Source of the DNA: an uncultured Dyadobacter sp. | GTDB lineage: Bacteria; Bacteroidota; Bacteroidia; Cytophagales; Spirosomataceae | Direction: 5' to 3' | NCBI RefSeq assembly: GCF_946482605.1 | Contig: NZ_CAMLSE010000037.1 | Span: 1-64,000 of the forward strand | Length of the DNA: 64,000 bases | Shown: positions 9,401 through 17,688 of the stretch, one piece after another | Numbering within the stretch: the first letter of the stretch is position 1 | How the letters are laid out: each line of letters starts with the position of its first letter | The notes under the pieces: model-generated | Databases searched by the model: none | Told to the model about the DNA's origin: nothing | Seen by the model: the letters and a program-made list of their open reading frames with translations, nothing else | Translations under genes and position numbers: made by a program

Positions 9401-9834
9401 AGGGTTCGCAGGGCAACGACGTCTTCAACCTCAGCGCGCAAGGACAAGGTTATGACTACGGCCAGGCGCTCAATATGCCCCGCGAAGTGTATCTCGACCA
9501 TTGGACGCCGCAGAATACCAATGCGAAATACCCGATCATCAGAACCTCGTCGCAAGCGCAAATGTCGAACCGTTTTGTTGAAGACGCTTCTTACCTGCGC
9601 TTCAAGAACATCCAGCTGAGCTACAATCTGCCGGTTGCCAAACTGCACATCAAATGGATGAAATACGGCCAGCTATATGTAAGCGGCCAGAACCTGATCA
9701 CATTGACCAAATACTCGTGGTACGACCCCGAAGTTAACTCTTACGGAGGCGGCAACTCAATCGTCCAGGGTGTAGACCACTACGTTTACCCCGTCGCGAA
9801 AACCACCACGGTAGGGCTCAGAATTGGGTTTTAA
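6499..9834 (+). CDS. SusC/RagA TonB-dependent outer-membrane transporter with STN domain
   Basis: This is a 1,111-residue transporter. ATG 6499 was chosen because it opens a signal peptide (MKKPLKYRRVLL to about 40). An in-frame TTG at 6427 gives a non-signal extension. The STN signalling domain is at about 48-118 (KRVLSQVEKQVDVRFVFSS). A carboxypeptidase-regulatory-like domain follows at about 143-230 (VTGKVLD..GLPGVSIVLKGT). The plug then begins at KKSDLTGSVASI and includes VRVRGTNS and LYVVDG. The rest is a 22-strand barrel ending in the terminal residues VGLRIGF. The STN domain and the upstream sigma/FecR pair together indicate ligand-dependent self-regulation. SusD lies 35 bp downstream. 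The transported ligand is unknown. The downstream oxidoreductases suggest a sugar or sugar-derived compound. Confidence 0.92.
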   Translation: MKKPLKYRRVLLWTMRMTATQLMLALVFIATGYAREGSAQSLLSQKVSITANGSEVKRVLSQVEKQVDVRFVFSSKLIKSARKVTVSLKDKPLYEALDHILTPLGLDYEVSGKIIILRRIELNAPEVPAGQGSRESAPKRAVTGKVLDGDSNSGLPGVSIVLKGTQTGTTSNTDGTFQLEIPESAATNSVLVFSFVGYKSQEIVLGNQTALTINMMLEDKSLQEIVVIGYGMVKKSDLTGSVASIKSTELNAYPATNLVQSLAGRAAGVYVSQNTGAPGSPISVRVRGTNSIQGSNEPLYVVDGFPYSGSPTLLNNADIESIEVLKDASATAIYGSRGANGVVLISTKKGKAGRVSVDYDGYYGVQSIRKKLDLMNATEYANFYNEQAANDGLAPHFTPDQIAGFGKGTDWQDLVFRSAPVQNHALTVSGGNEKTRFSVAASNFNQEGIVVGSDYVRNSLRLNLSSDIGKKFKFDLSSLLSRIDSDRKNSERGNRGGTLMSAMLSGYPTIPSTLADGSYSRLAEAYAWGSNVITNPLNFLYQQSDVIRSNKVLANGAVTFEPIKGLMIKTLAGIESTDDRTDGYTTTRFVNSKGSASVGTERVTSILSENTVSYLKDFGKHSVSAVAGFTYQDYTRNTLSASGSGFISDNQETYDIGAAATQNVPSSSYQKWSLLSYLARVNYTFNSKILATASFRADGSSRYSAGQKWGFFPSGALAWRLSEEEFIKDIPFISDLKLRAGYGETGNTSIQPYYTLNQLNSGQVVFGDAFMTSYAPGTRLSGSLRWETTAQADFGIDLGLWNNRVNVTADYYIKNTRDLLNNVALPSSLGYTFTVQNIGKIQNKGFELGVNATVLEGAFKWNVSTNLSINKNKVLKLYGGNDILGQTIGAAVNDNVNILREGYPLGSFYGYVEKGYDEKGFIAYEDFNNSGSRDAGDKQIIGNPNPKFTYGFNSNMSFKNFELTFFIQGSQGNDVFNLSAQGQGYDYGQALNMPREVYLDHWTPQNTNAKYPIIRTSSQAQMSNRFVEDASYLRFKNIQLSYNLPVAKLHIKWMKYGQLYVSGQNLITLTKYSWYDPEVNSYGGGNSIVQGVDHYVYPVAKTTTVGLRIGF

Positions 9835-9869
9835 GGTCAGTTTAATCACCGGTTAAAGAAATCATCATT

Positions 9870-11309
9870 ATGAAAAAGATATTCACCAGTTTGTTTTTGG
9901 CAGGGGTTTTGACGGGTTGCTCCGATATTTTGGAGGAAAAACCAAAGTCGCTGGCCTCCGAGAATTTTTACAACACATCCGCGGAAGCGAAAGCGGCCGT
10001 CAATGCGATTTACGGTCCTATGCGCACCGATAATGCATTGTCGACCAACTACCCGGCCCAGCTCGAAGGTCTGGCCGATTATGGCAATTCCAGGGGAACG
10101 CAAACACCCGTGAGCCTCTACCAGGGACTTGATAATACGAACATCAACCGCGTCGCGACGATTTGGGATAACTTCTATCAATCCATCCGGAACGCAAACC
10201 TTGTGATCGCCAATGTGCCGAAAGGTACCGGCATGACCGACGCCGAAAAGGGGCCCTACGTTGCGGAAGCGAAATATATGCGTGCATTGATCTACTTCGC
10301 GATGGTGCGCAACTGGGCTGGCGTGCCCCTGCGTACGGAGGAGAACATGACCGTCGCCGACGTGCCGCGTTCCAGCGTGGACGATGTGTATAAACTGATC
10401 GTCGCCGACGCATTGGCCGCCGAAAGCGGACTGCCCGACAATCCATCCGAAATCGGTCGACCGACCAAATGGGCGGCGAAAACGCTGCTTTCGGAAGTTT
10501 ATATGTACCTCGAACAATGGAAAGAGTCTACCGCCAGAGCGAAAGAGGTAGTCGATTCGAAGAAGTATTCACTGGTGCCGGTAACCATTTCAGAGGATTT
10601 TCAGAAAATATACGGACCGGAGGTCGTGAATACGAGCGAGGAAATCTTCTATTTTAAGTATTCGCGCCAGCAGGGTTTTGGACTTGTCAGTTATGCGCAT
10701 CGCAAAATTGGTCAGTACAACTATTACGGCCCCGGCGGCGTGTATGCGCAGTATACCGACTCGGTGTCCAATCCGGTGGTCAAAAACTGGGATTTCAAGG
10801 ATTTGCGTAAAAATCACATGTTTTATAATGTGGATATCGGGCTGGGCAAGACTTCCCTGCTTTACCGCAAATACCGGGATCCGCTGGCGACCGGCGGCGC
10901 AGGCAACGACTACCCCTGGTACCGCTATGCCGATCTGCTCCTTTTCCACGCCGAAGCCGACGCACGCGCCAATGGCAAACCTACCGTGGAAGCGCTCGAA
11001 AGCCTCAACAAGGTACACCGCCGCGCCTACGGGAAGCCAGCCGAAGCAGTTTCAACCGTCGATTTCAAACTTGCTGATTTTGCCACATTGCAAACCTTCA
11101 TCGACAAGGTGGTGCAGGAGCGTGGGTACGAAACGATGTACGAAGGCAAGCGCTGGAACGACCTGAAACGCCTTGGAATAGCCAAACAGCGCATTCTGGA
11201 AGTAAAGAACATCGTGGTAGCCGACAAGCATATGCTCTGGCCGATTCCGAACTCCGAGATTTTATATAACAAAGCGATTACCGCCAAAGACCAGAATCCG
11301 GGGTATTAA
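9870..11309 (+). CDS. SusD/RagB outer-membrane lipoprotein
   Basis: This is a 479-residue lipoprotein with lipobox LTGC (Cys17), then the SusD-family N-terminus ILEEKPKSLASENFYNTSAEAKAAVNAIY. A TPR-like helical core with EAKYMRALIYFAMVRNWAGVPL follows. The conserved C-terminal part includes YPWYRYADLLLFHAEA, RGYETMYEGKRWNDLKRLG and LWPIPNSEI. It forms the lid and ligand-capturing subunit of the preceding SusC, 35 bp upstream. The next gene starts 24 bp downstream, so the operon continues into the FAD oxidoreductase genes. Confidence 0.92.
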   Translation: MKKIFTSLFLAGVLTGCSDILEEKPKSLASENFYNTSAEAKAAVNAIYGPMRTDNALSTNYPAQLEGLADYGNSRGTQTPVSLYQGLDNTNINRVATIWDNFYQSIRNANLVIANVPKGTGMTDAEKGPYVAEAKYMRALIYFAMVRNWAGVPLRTEENMTVADVPRSSVDDVYKLIVADALAAESGLPDNPSEIGRPTKWAAKTLLSEVYMYLEQWKESTARAKEVVDSKKYSLVPVTISEDFQKIYGPEVVNTSEEIFYFKYSRQQGFGLVSYAHRKIGQYNYYGPGGVYAQYTDSVSNPVVKNWDFKDLRKNHMFYNVDIGLGKTSLLYRKYRDPLATGGAGNDYPWYRYADLLLFHAEADARANGKPTVEALESLNKVHRRAYGKPAEAVSTVDFKLADFATLQTFIDKVVQERGYETMYEGKRWNDLKRLGIAKQRILEVKNIVVADKHMLWPIPNSEILYNKAITAKDQNPGY

Positions 11310-11333
11310 GCATTTTTAATCATTTCAAACACA

Positions 11334-13370
11334 ATGAGAAAAAAGATAGCAATAGCGCATTTGGCCTGTTTGTTCGCATTTACACTCGCGGGCTTCCGGA
11401 GCGTAGGGCCCGAACCGGAAACCGGAACCCCCGCGGCAGTGCAGGCGGATGTCTGCGTTTACGGCGGGACAGCCGCAGGGGTAATTGCGGCATATACGGC
11501 AAAGAAAATGGGAAAAAACGTCGTCCTGATCGAGCCGGGCGGGCATTTGGGCGGTATGACTTCCGGAGGTCTCGGTTATACGGATATTGGAAACAAATAT
11601 GCCATTACCGGCTTGTCCAGGGACTTTTACCGTCGTATCGGCAAGCATTACGGCAAATTCGAGCAATGGACATTCGAGCCGAAGGTGGCGAAGCAATACT
11701 TGCAGCAATACCTCGACGAGGCCGGTATCAAGGTAATTTACCAAAACCGGGTGATCAGCACCAATAAAAGCGGGGCGGAGATTAAATCCATTGTTTTGGA
11801 AAACAGTCTGAAACCCGATGCTAAAACCAACCAGACCATTTCCGCCAAAATGTACATTGACTGCTCCTACGAGGGCGATCTGATGGCGAAAGCGGGTGTG
11901 TCCTACACCGTGGGCCGGGAGGCCAACAGCGAGTACAACGAGACGATCGACGGCGTGCAGCTCATGCACGGGCACCAGCTTCCGGATGGTATCGATCCCT
12001 ACAAAACCGAAGGAAAGCCCGAAAGCGGCTTGCTATGGGGCGTGTCGCCTGCAAAACTGGAACCAAATGGCACCGGTGACAAAAAGGTGCAGGCCTACAA
12101 CTACCGCATTTGCCTCACCTCCGACCCGGCGAACATTGTTCCCATTACCAAGCCGGCCGACTACGATCCCGTTCGCTATGAGCTGCTCGCCAGGCTTATC
12201 GCTAAACAGCCGCAGCGGAAAACGCTGAACGATTACTTCATTTGGAGCAAGATGCCCAACAACAAGACGGACATCAATAATCGCAACGGCTTTTCGACGG
12301 ACATGATCGGCATGAACCACGATTATCCTGATGCGGATTACAAGAAGCGTGCGGAGATCATCAAAGCGCATGAAGCCTACACCAAAGGTTTGCTCTACTT
12401 CTTCGGTCACGACCCGCGCGTGCCTGCGGACCTGCGTGAGGCCATGCTGAAATGGGGGTATCCCAAAGACGAGTACGTGGAAACCGGCAACTGGTCGCCG
12501 CAGCTGTACATCCGCGAGGCCAGAAGAATGGTTGGAAGCTATGTAATGACCCAGGCCCATTGCGAGCTGAAAGAAGTGGTGAAGGACGGCGTGGGTATGG
12601 CCGCTTACCAGATGGATTCGCACAACATCCAGCGCATTGTCGTGAATGGCATGGCGAAAAACGAGGGCAATGTGGAGGTGAGCGCCTCCGGGCCATATCC
12701 GATCGCTTACGGCTCGCTTGTGCCGAAAGAGAAAGAATGTACCAACTTGCTGGTGCCGGTTTGCCTGTCGGCAACGCATATTGCTTATGGCTCCATCCGC
12801 ATGGAACCGGTGTTTATGGTACTGGCCCAATCGACGGCCATCGCGGCGGCAATGGCCATCGATTCGAAGAAAAGCGTGCAGCAGATCGACATAGCGAAGT
12901 TGCAGGCGAAACTGAAAACGGATCCGCTCGTGAATGGCAAAACACCTGAAATCCTCGTCGATAATGAGGATAGCAAGCAGGTTGCTGTGAAAGGAAACTG
13001 GCAGCCTGTGAAAAGAGGAGGTTACGGCCCGTCGTACCTTGCTACTTCCGAAAGCGATAAAAATGGTGGCTCGGTGACCTTTACACCTGAAATTGCTGCT
13101 GCTGGCGCTTACAATGTGTACGTGTACTTCCCGAAAGTGGCCAAACCGGCTTCGGAAATAAAGCTTTCTGTCAAATCGGGTAATGAAACCAAGAATATTT
13201 CAGTGCTGGAAAAAGACATTGTCGTAGAAGGCCAGACGTCAGGTGAATGGTATAACGTGGGTAAATTCAATTTACCGAAGGGCCAGGCATCCTCCGTAAA
13301 CATTTCGTCGGAAGGAGCCTCAGGCGCTGTGGCGGCCGACGCCGTCCTGTTTGTCCCTGATTCAAAATAG
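11334..13370 (+). CDS. Exported FAD-dependent oxidoreductase with C-terminal golvesin/xanthan-lyase-like domain
   Basis: This is a 678-residue exported enzyme with an N-terminal signal peptide (hydrophobic LACLFAFTLAG). The FAD domain (PF12831-like) begins with DVCVYGGTAAGVIAAY and IEPGGHLGGMTSGGLG. FAD-family signatures include DCSYEGDLMAKAGVSYTVGREA and, late in the domain, LLVPVCLSATHIAYGSIRMEP. The last ~130 residues (GNWQPVKRGGYGPSY to AADAVLFVP) resemble the golvesin/xanthan-lyase C-terminal beta domain, a probable carbohydrate-binding module. Such proteins are sometimes misannotated as xanthan lyase. It follows SusD by 24 bp, so its substrate is probably what SusCD binds. The reaction is unknown. 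Redox chemistry on a sugar in the periplasm or at the surface is inference. Confidence 0.82.
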   Translation: MRKKIAIAHLACLFAFTLAGFRSVGPEPETGTPAAVQADVCVYGGTAAGVIAAYTAKKMGKNVVLIEPGGHLGGMTSGGLGYTDIGNKYAITGLSRDFYRRIGKHYGKFEQWTFEPKVAKQYLQQYLDEAGIKVIYQNRVISTNKSGAEIKSIVLENSLKPDAKTNQTISAKMYIDCSYEGDLMAKAGVSYTVGREANSEYNETIDGVQLMHGHQLPDGIDPYKTEGKPESGLLWGVSPAKLEPNGTGDKKVQAYNYRICLTSDPANIVPITKPADYDPVRYELLARLIAKQPQRKTLNDYFIWSKMPNNKTDINNRNGFSTDMIGMNHDYPDADYKKRAEIIKAHEAYTKGLLYFFGHDPRVPADLREAMLKWGYPKDEYVETGNWSPQLYIREARRMVGSYVMTQAHCELKEVVKDGVGMAAYQMDSHNIQRIVVNGMAKNEGNVEVSASGPYPIAYGSLVPKEKECTNLLVPVCLSATHIAYGSIRMEPVFMVLAQSTAIAAAMAIDSKKSVQQIDIAKLQAKLKTDPLVNGKTPEILVDNEDSKQVAVKGNWQPVKRGGYGPSYLATSESDKNGGSVTFTPEIAAAGAYNVYVYFPKVAKPASEIKLSVKSGNETKNISVLEKDIVVEGQTSGEWYNVGKFNLPKGQASSVNISSEGASGAVAADAVLFVPDSK

Positions 13371-13412
13371 TTTGGCTGTCGGAGTTCGAATCAAAATAGT
13401 GATGTAATCGGC

Positions 13413-13438
13413 CGTCGGCGGTCAATCGTCGGCGGTCA
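13413..13438. repeat. Short direct repeat between the two FAD oxidoreductase genes
   Basis: CGTCGGCGGTCA occurs at 13413-13424 and again at 13427-13438. The pair is framed by GTAAT (13404-13408) and ATTAC (13438-13442). It could be an operator or a relic of slippage in the 101-bp spacer. Confidence 0.5.
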
Positions 13439-13471
13439 TTACACAGTCTTAAATCCTAACTCAAACATTTA

Positions 13472-15115
13472 ATGAAAAAATTACTCTTACTGATTGCATT
13501 CTTCATTTCACAGGCCACGTCGCCGGCTGCATTTGCCCAGTCGTATGAAGCAGACGTGATTGTTTACGGCGGCACCTGTGCGGCGGTTACGGCCGCGGTA
13601 CAGGTCGTCAAATCCGGCAAAACGGTGCTGGTAGTCTCGCCGGACAAGCATTTGGGCGGGCTATCATCCGGCGGGCTGGGTTTTACCGATACGGGCAACA
13701 AATCGGTGATCGGTGGCCTGGCGCGTGAATTTTACCACCGTGTTTTCCTGCATTACGATTCGGCCAAAGGCTGGCAATGGCAGAAAAAGGAAGAATATGG
13801 TAACAAAGGCCAGGGGACAGTGGCCATGGACGGCGCCGAGCGCACGATGTGGATATTCGAGCCGCACGTGGCAGAGCAGGTTTTTGAGGATTTTGTGAAA
13901 GAAAACAATATCAAAATCTACCGCGACGAATGGCTCGACCGGGGCAAAAGCGGCGTGCAGAAAAGCAATGGCCGCATTGCCGCTTTCAAAACTTTGAGCG
14001 GTAAAACCTTCAAAGGTAAAATGTTCATCGACGCCACCTACGAAGGCGACCTGATGGCTGCTGCCGGAGTTAAATACCACGTAGGCCGGGAGGCAAACAG
14101 CGTTTATAATGAAGAATGGAATGGCGTTCAGGCTGGCGTTTTTCAGCACAGGCATTATTTTGCCAAAAACATCAGCCCCTACAAAGTGGAAGGCGATCCG
14201 AAGAGCGGATTGCTGCCCTATGTAACAGCTGAAAAGATCGCTAAAAATGGATCGGGGGACAACAAAATCCAGGCTTACTGCTTCCGCATGTGCCTTTCGT
14301 CACACCCGGAAAACCGCATTCCGTTCGCGAAACCCGCAGGTTACGATCCTGCCAAATACGAACTTCTCGCCCGTGTGTACAAAGCCGGCTGGACCGAAAC
14401 GTTCGACAAATACGACCCGATTCCCAACCGCAAGACGGATACCAACAACCACGGCCCATTCAGCACGGATTTCATCGGCCAGAACTACGATTATCCCGAT
14501 GCTTCCTACAAGCGCCGTAAAGAGATCATCAAGGAACATGAACTGTATCAGAAAGGCCTGATGTACTTCCTTGCCAACGACCCTGCGGTCCCGGCCGACG
14601 TACGTGCAAAGGTGAACGAATGGGGCTTGCCGAAGGATGAATTCAAGGACAATGGCGGCTGGCCGCACCAGATCTACGTCCGTGAAGCCCGCCGGATGCT
14701 GGGCCTGAGCGTCATGACCGAAAACGAAACATTAGGCAAAAAAGCCGTGCAGCAATCGGTAGGAATGGGCTCGTACTCGCTCGACGCGCACAATGCGCAG
14801 CGCTATGTGAAAGAGGACGGTTTTGTACAAAACGAAGGCGACATCGGCGTACACCCGAAAACCCCTTACGGCATCTCGTACGGTTCCATTGTTCCTAAAA
14901 AGGCTGAATGCCAGAACCTGCTGGTGCCGGTAGCCATATCGGCGTCGCACATTGCCTATGGGTCGATCCGCATGGAGCCCGTGTTTATGATCCTCGGCCA
15001 AAGTGCTGCCACGGCAGCTGTGCAGGCGATCGACAGCAAGGTGGCGGTGCAGGATGTGGATTATGGCAAACTGAAAGAGCAACTGCTGAAAGACAAGCAG
15101 AAGCTGGAACTCTGA
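13472..15115 (+). CDS. Exported FAD-dependent oxidoreductase, paralogue of the upstream gene
   Basis: This is a 547-residue protein with a signal peptide (to about SPAAFAQ). It has the same PF12831-like FAD domain as the gene before it. Shared landmarks are DVIVYGGTCAAV, GLSSGGLGFTDTGNK, IDATYEGDLMAAAGVKYHVGREANS and LLVPVAISASHIAYGSIRMEP. It lacks the C-terminal golvesin-like domain. The two genes are clearly tandem duplicates that have since diverged. They may act on successive or alternative substrates, or as a heteromeric pair. They are separated by 101 bp that contains a short direct repeat. No catalytic assignment is possible beyond FAD-dependent redox chemistry. Confidence 0.82.
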   Translation: MKKLLLLIAFFISQATSPAAFAQSYEADVIVYGGTCAAVTAAVQVVKSGKTVLVVSPDKHLGGLSSGGLGFTDTGNKSVIGGLAREFYHRVFLHYDSAKGWQWQKKEEYGNKGQGTVAMDGAERTMWIFEPHVAEQVFEDFVKENNIKIYRDEWLDRGKSGVQKSNGRIAAFKTLSGKTFKGKMFIDATYEGDLMAAAGVKYHVGREANSVYNEEWNGVQAGVFQHRHYFAKNISPYKVEGDPKSGLLPYVTAEKIAKNGSGDNKIQAYCFRMCLSSHPENRIPFAKPAGYDPAKYELLARVYKAGWTETFDKYDPIPNRKTDTNNHGPFSTDFIGQNYDYPDASYKRRKEIIKEHELYQKGLMYFLANDPAVPADVRAKVNEWGLPKDEFKDNGGWPHQIYVREARRMLGLSVMTENETLGKKAVQQSVGMGSYSLDAHNAQRYVKEDGFVQNEGDIGVHPKTPYGISYGSIVPKKAECQNLLVPVAISASHIAYGSIRMEPVFMILGQSAATAAVQAIDSKVAVQDVDYGKLKEQLLKDKQKLEL

Positions 15116-15123
15116 GGCGGGCA

Positions 15124-15154
15124 ACCGGTCACTCAGTCGATCTACCGGTCACTC
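15124..15154. repeat. Direct repeat, 20-bp period, possible operator
   Basis: ACCGGTCACTC occurs at 15124-15134 and 15144-15154, exactly 20 bp apart (about two helical turns). It starts 9 bp after the FAD oxidoreductase stop and about 70 bp before the next gene. Same-face spacing suits a dimeric regulator. This is inference from sequence only. Confidence 0.4.
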
Positions 15155-15222
15155 GGTAATATGCCCGGCTGGAAAAATGGTAGTTTAATTTCGTGCTTAT
15201 TAATCAAAAAAAATAGGCAACC

Positions 15223-15711
15223 ATGAAAACTCCATCCATGAAAAATCTGGCAAATTACCTGATGCTGTTTGTGTTTGCGGCAGCGATGCTGGCGTGTAGC
15301 AAAGATTCCGACGACCCGACTCCCGAAACGCCCTCCGGCAATGCCGTGGAAGGCACCTGGAAAATCAAGGCGATGAACATCGATCCGGCCCAGAATGGCA
15401 TTACGGACGTACTCGCATACTTCGAGGCGCTTACCGGGAAGAAATGTTTGTCCGAAACTGAGCTTACTTTCAAAAGCAACGGCACAGTGGGGGCCAAAGT
15501 ACCCACCGGCTGTGACGACATTCTGGACCAGGCCGATGTTGTGGACGACACGTCGAAATGGACGGTTAAAGACAAGAAAATAGTCCTCACCGAAGGCTCC
15601 GACGTAACGGAGTTCGACCTGGAAACCGGTGCGAACGAAATGAAATGGTCGAGCACGGAGGAAGAAGACGGCGTCAAATACAAGATCACCATCGTATTCA
15701 AGAAGAGTTAG
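15223..15711 (+). CDS. Small lipocalin-like lipoprotein
   Basis: This is a 162-residue lipoprotein with lipobox MLAC (Cys25) and an acidic linker DSDDPTPETP. The start could also be ATG 15238. The mature part (GTWKIKAMNID, ELTFKSNGTVGAKVPTG, SKWTVKDKKIVLTEG, FDLETGANEMKWSS, YKITIVFKK) has the W-x-I/L opening and alternating strands of Bacteroidetes lipocalin-like domains. These proteins are common in the phylum and mostly uncharacterised. It sits between the FAD oxidoreductases and the transporter and is followed by a hairpin. It may bind a small hydrophobic ligand or be a general envelope protein. Confidence 0.7.
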   Translation: MKTPSMKNLANYLMLFVFAAAMLACSKDSDDPTPETPSGNAVEGTWKIKAMNIDPAQNGITDVLAYFEALTGKKCLSETELTFKSNGTVGAKVPTGCDDILDQADVVDDTSKWTVKDKKIVLTEGSDVTEFDLETGANEMKWSSTEEEDGVKYKITIVFKKS

Positions 15712-15783
15712 ACAATGAAAGCCAGAGAAAGTCAGCATCAGTCAAACAAAACTTTCTCTTTAAATTTTATTAATTTACCAACG

Positions 15784-15810
15784 AATAGCCGGGCTTATGT
15801 CCGGCTATTT
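15784..15810 (+). terminator. Hairpin terminator after the lipocalin-like gene
   Basis: AATAGCCGG (15784-15792) pairs perfectly with CCGGCTATT (15801-15809), followed by a short TTT. The T-run is brief, so termination may be partial. The MFS gene starts 24 bp later. Confidence 0.6.
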
Positions 15811-15833
15811 GCATAATATTGCACGTTATTCCG

Positions 15834-17096
15834 ATGAAACCCATACAAAACGAAATGTCATCCGTCACAGCAACGCGCTCAGACGCTTCCTACCTTTTCA
15901 GTGCTCCCGTAATTGTCGCTGCCCTTGGTTACTTTGTAGATATTTATGATTTGCTCCTTTTTGGGATCGTCCGCTTGCCTAGTCTGGCTGCATTGGGCCT
16001 TTCCGAGGCAGATATTTCCGTCACTGGTGCCAGCATTCTCAACTGGCAAATGACAGGATTGCTCCTTGGAGGTATCCTCTGGGGTGTGCTGGGGGACAAA
16101 AAGGGCCGTCTTTCCGTGCTTTTCGGCTCCATTATCACGTATTCCCTAGCCAACATCGCCTGCGGTTTTGTGCAGGATGTGACGGTTTATAAATTGCTCC
16201 GTTTCATCGCCGGAATCGGTCTGGCGGGTGAGCTGGGTGCGGGTATCACACTCGTATCCGAAATTCTTCCCAAGCATCTGCGGGCGATCGGGACTTCGCT
16301 GGTGGCGGGGATTGGTTTGCTGGGAGCGGTAGTTGCCTATTTTACGGTCGAGTATTTCGACTGGCGCTATGCCTATTTCATCGGCGGCGGCCTGGGTATT
16401 TCGCTGCTTTTGCTACGTATCGGCGTATTCGAATCAGGGATTTTTAAAGATATCAAAGACCAGAAACACGTCGAGAAAGGCAACTTTTTCGCATTATTCA
16501 ATAACAAGGACAGGCTTAGCAGGTACCTTAAATGCATTGGGATCGGCCTCCCGACCTGGTTCGTGATCGGCATTCTTGCCACTTTCAGCAACGAATTCGG
16601 CAAGGCATTGGGCATCGACGAGCCAATCAAGCCAGGGCTATCGATTATGTGGTGCTACGTCGGCCTTTCGATGGGTGACCTGGCCAGCGGGTTCATCAGC
16701 CACTGGCTCGAATCGCGTAAGAAAGCGGTTTTTTACCTGATGATCTTTACTTTGATATGCAGCCTCATTTACCTGTTCGCGGGCATTAAAACGGCTACAA
16801 TGCTTTACACGGTGGCCGCATTGCTGGGCTTCGGGATCGGTTACTGGGCCATGTTCGTGACCATTGGCGCGGAGCAGTTCGGTACCAACCTGCGTGCGAC
16901 AGCCGCAACCACCGTTCCCAACATGGTGCGCGGGACGGTAGTGGGAATGACTACATTATTTGCTATTTTTAAAGGTTCTTTCAGCGTCATTATGGCTGGG
17001 GCGCTGGTAGGGGTGATCTGTTTTGCCATCGGCATTTTCTGCATTCTCACCATTCCCGAAACACATGGGCGGGATCTGGACTTTTTGGAAGAATAG
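15834..17096 (+). CDS. MFS transporter
   Basis: This is a 420-residue protein of the major facilitator superfamily with 12 predicted membrane helices. The start is taken as ATG 15834 rather than the in-frame TTG at 15819. The cytoplasmic loop between helices 2 and 3 carries motif A as GVLGDKKGRLSVLFGS. Helix 1 contains GYFVDIYDLLLFG, as in sugar-acid and aromatic-acid symporters. After a hairpin it continues the oxidoreductase locus and precedes the FAD dehydrogenase genes. Import of an oxidised product such as a keto sugar or sugar acid into the cytoplasm would fit, but the substrate is not visible in the sequence. Confidence 0.8.
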   Translation: MKPIQNEMSSVTATRSDASYLFSAPVIVAALGYFVDIYDLLLFGIVRLPSLAALGLSEADISVTGASILNWQMTGLLLGGILWGVLGDKKGRLSVLFGSIITYSLANIACGFVQDVTVYKLLRFIAGIGLAGELGAGITLVSEILPKHLRAIGTSLVAGIGLLGAVVAYFTVEYFDWRYAYFIGGGLGISLLLLRIGVFESGIFKDIKDQKHVEKGNFFALFNNKDRLSRYLKCIGIGLPTWFVIGILATFSNEFGKALGIDEPIKPGLSIMWCYVGLSMGDLASGFISHWLESRKKAVFYLMIFTLICSLIYLFAGIKTATMLYTVAALLGFGIGYWAMFVTIGAEQFGTNLRATAATTVPNMVRGTVVGMTTLFAIFKGSFSVIMAGALVGVICFAIGIFCILTIPETHGRDLDFLEE

Positions 17097-17127
17097 TCAG
17101 GTTATGAACGGTACATTCCAAATAAAA

Positions 17128-17152
17128 TACGTTTAACTAATACGTTAACTAA
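17128..17152. repeat. Tandem direct repeat upstream of the dehydrogenase operon
   Basis: TACGTTTAACTAA (17128-17140) is followed directly by TACGTTAACTAA (17141-17152), 14 bp before the next start codon. It may be an operator, or a site that sets translation of the small subunit. Confidence 0.45.
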
Positions 17153-17165
17153 AATATAAACGAAG

Positions 17166-17687
17166 ATGGAAAGACGCGTAGCGCTTAAAAGTATGGCTGC
17201 GGCCATGGGCGCCATGGCGGGTTTGCCTGCGTGGGCATCCGGTTGGAGCAAGAGTGTGGTGGCAAAGGGCGGGTTGCTTTCGGCAGACCAATCCAAAAAC
17301 CTGACAATGATCGTCGAAACCATTATCCCTAAAACCGACACCCCGGGAGCGGGAGAGCTGGGAGTAGGTGATTTTGTACAAAAAATGGTCAATGACTGTT
17401 ACGATGCCAAAGCGCAGGCCAGCCTCGCGAGCGGCGTGTCGAATATCGATGAGCAGAGCGTTCAGCGCTTCGGAAAGTCGTTCACCGATGCCAGCAAAGA
17501 GCAGCGGCTGCAAATTCTTTCGGAGATCGAAAAGGGCAGCGACGCAGCACAGAAAGGCTTTTTCAGCATGGTCAAAAACCTCACGATCCAGGGCTACATG
17601 AGTTCCGAATACGTGATGACCAACATTACCCATTACGAAATGATCCCCGCCCGCTACCATGGGTGTGTACCTGTTAAAAAGGGATAA
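17166..17687 (+). CDS. Gluconate 2-dehydrogenase subunit 3 family protein (Tat-exported small subunit)
   Basis: This is a 173-residue protein with an N-terminal twin-arginine signal (MERRVALKSMAAAMGAMAGLPAWA). It is followed by the subunit-3 domain, recognised by LTMIVETIIPKTDTPGAGELGVGDFV, by QRLQILSEIEKG, and by the C-terminal GYMSSEYVMTNITHYEMIP with GCVPVKKG. In FAD-dependent glucose dehydrogenases of the Burkholderia type, this small gamma subunit carries the Tat signal and co-exports the GMC-type catalytic subunit, which lacks its own. The next gene is exactly such a GMC subunit. No cytochrome c subunit is adjacent, so the electron acceptor is unknown. Confidence 0.88.
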   Translation: MERRVALKSMAAAMGAMAGLPAWASGWSKSVVAKGGLLSADQSKNLTMIVETIIPKTDTPGAGELGVGDFVQKMVNDCYDAKAQASLASGVSNIDEQSVQRFGKSFTDASKEQRLQILSEIEKGSDAAQKGFFSMVKNLTIQGYMSSEYVMTNITHYEMIPARYHGCVPVKKG

Positions 17688-17688
17688 T

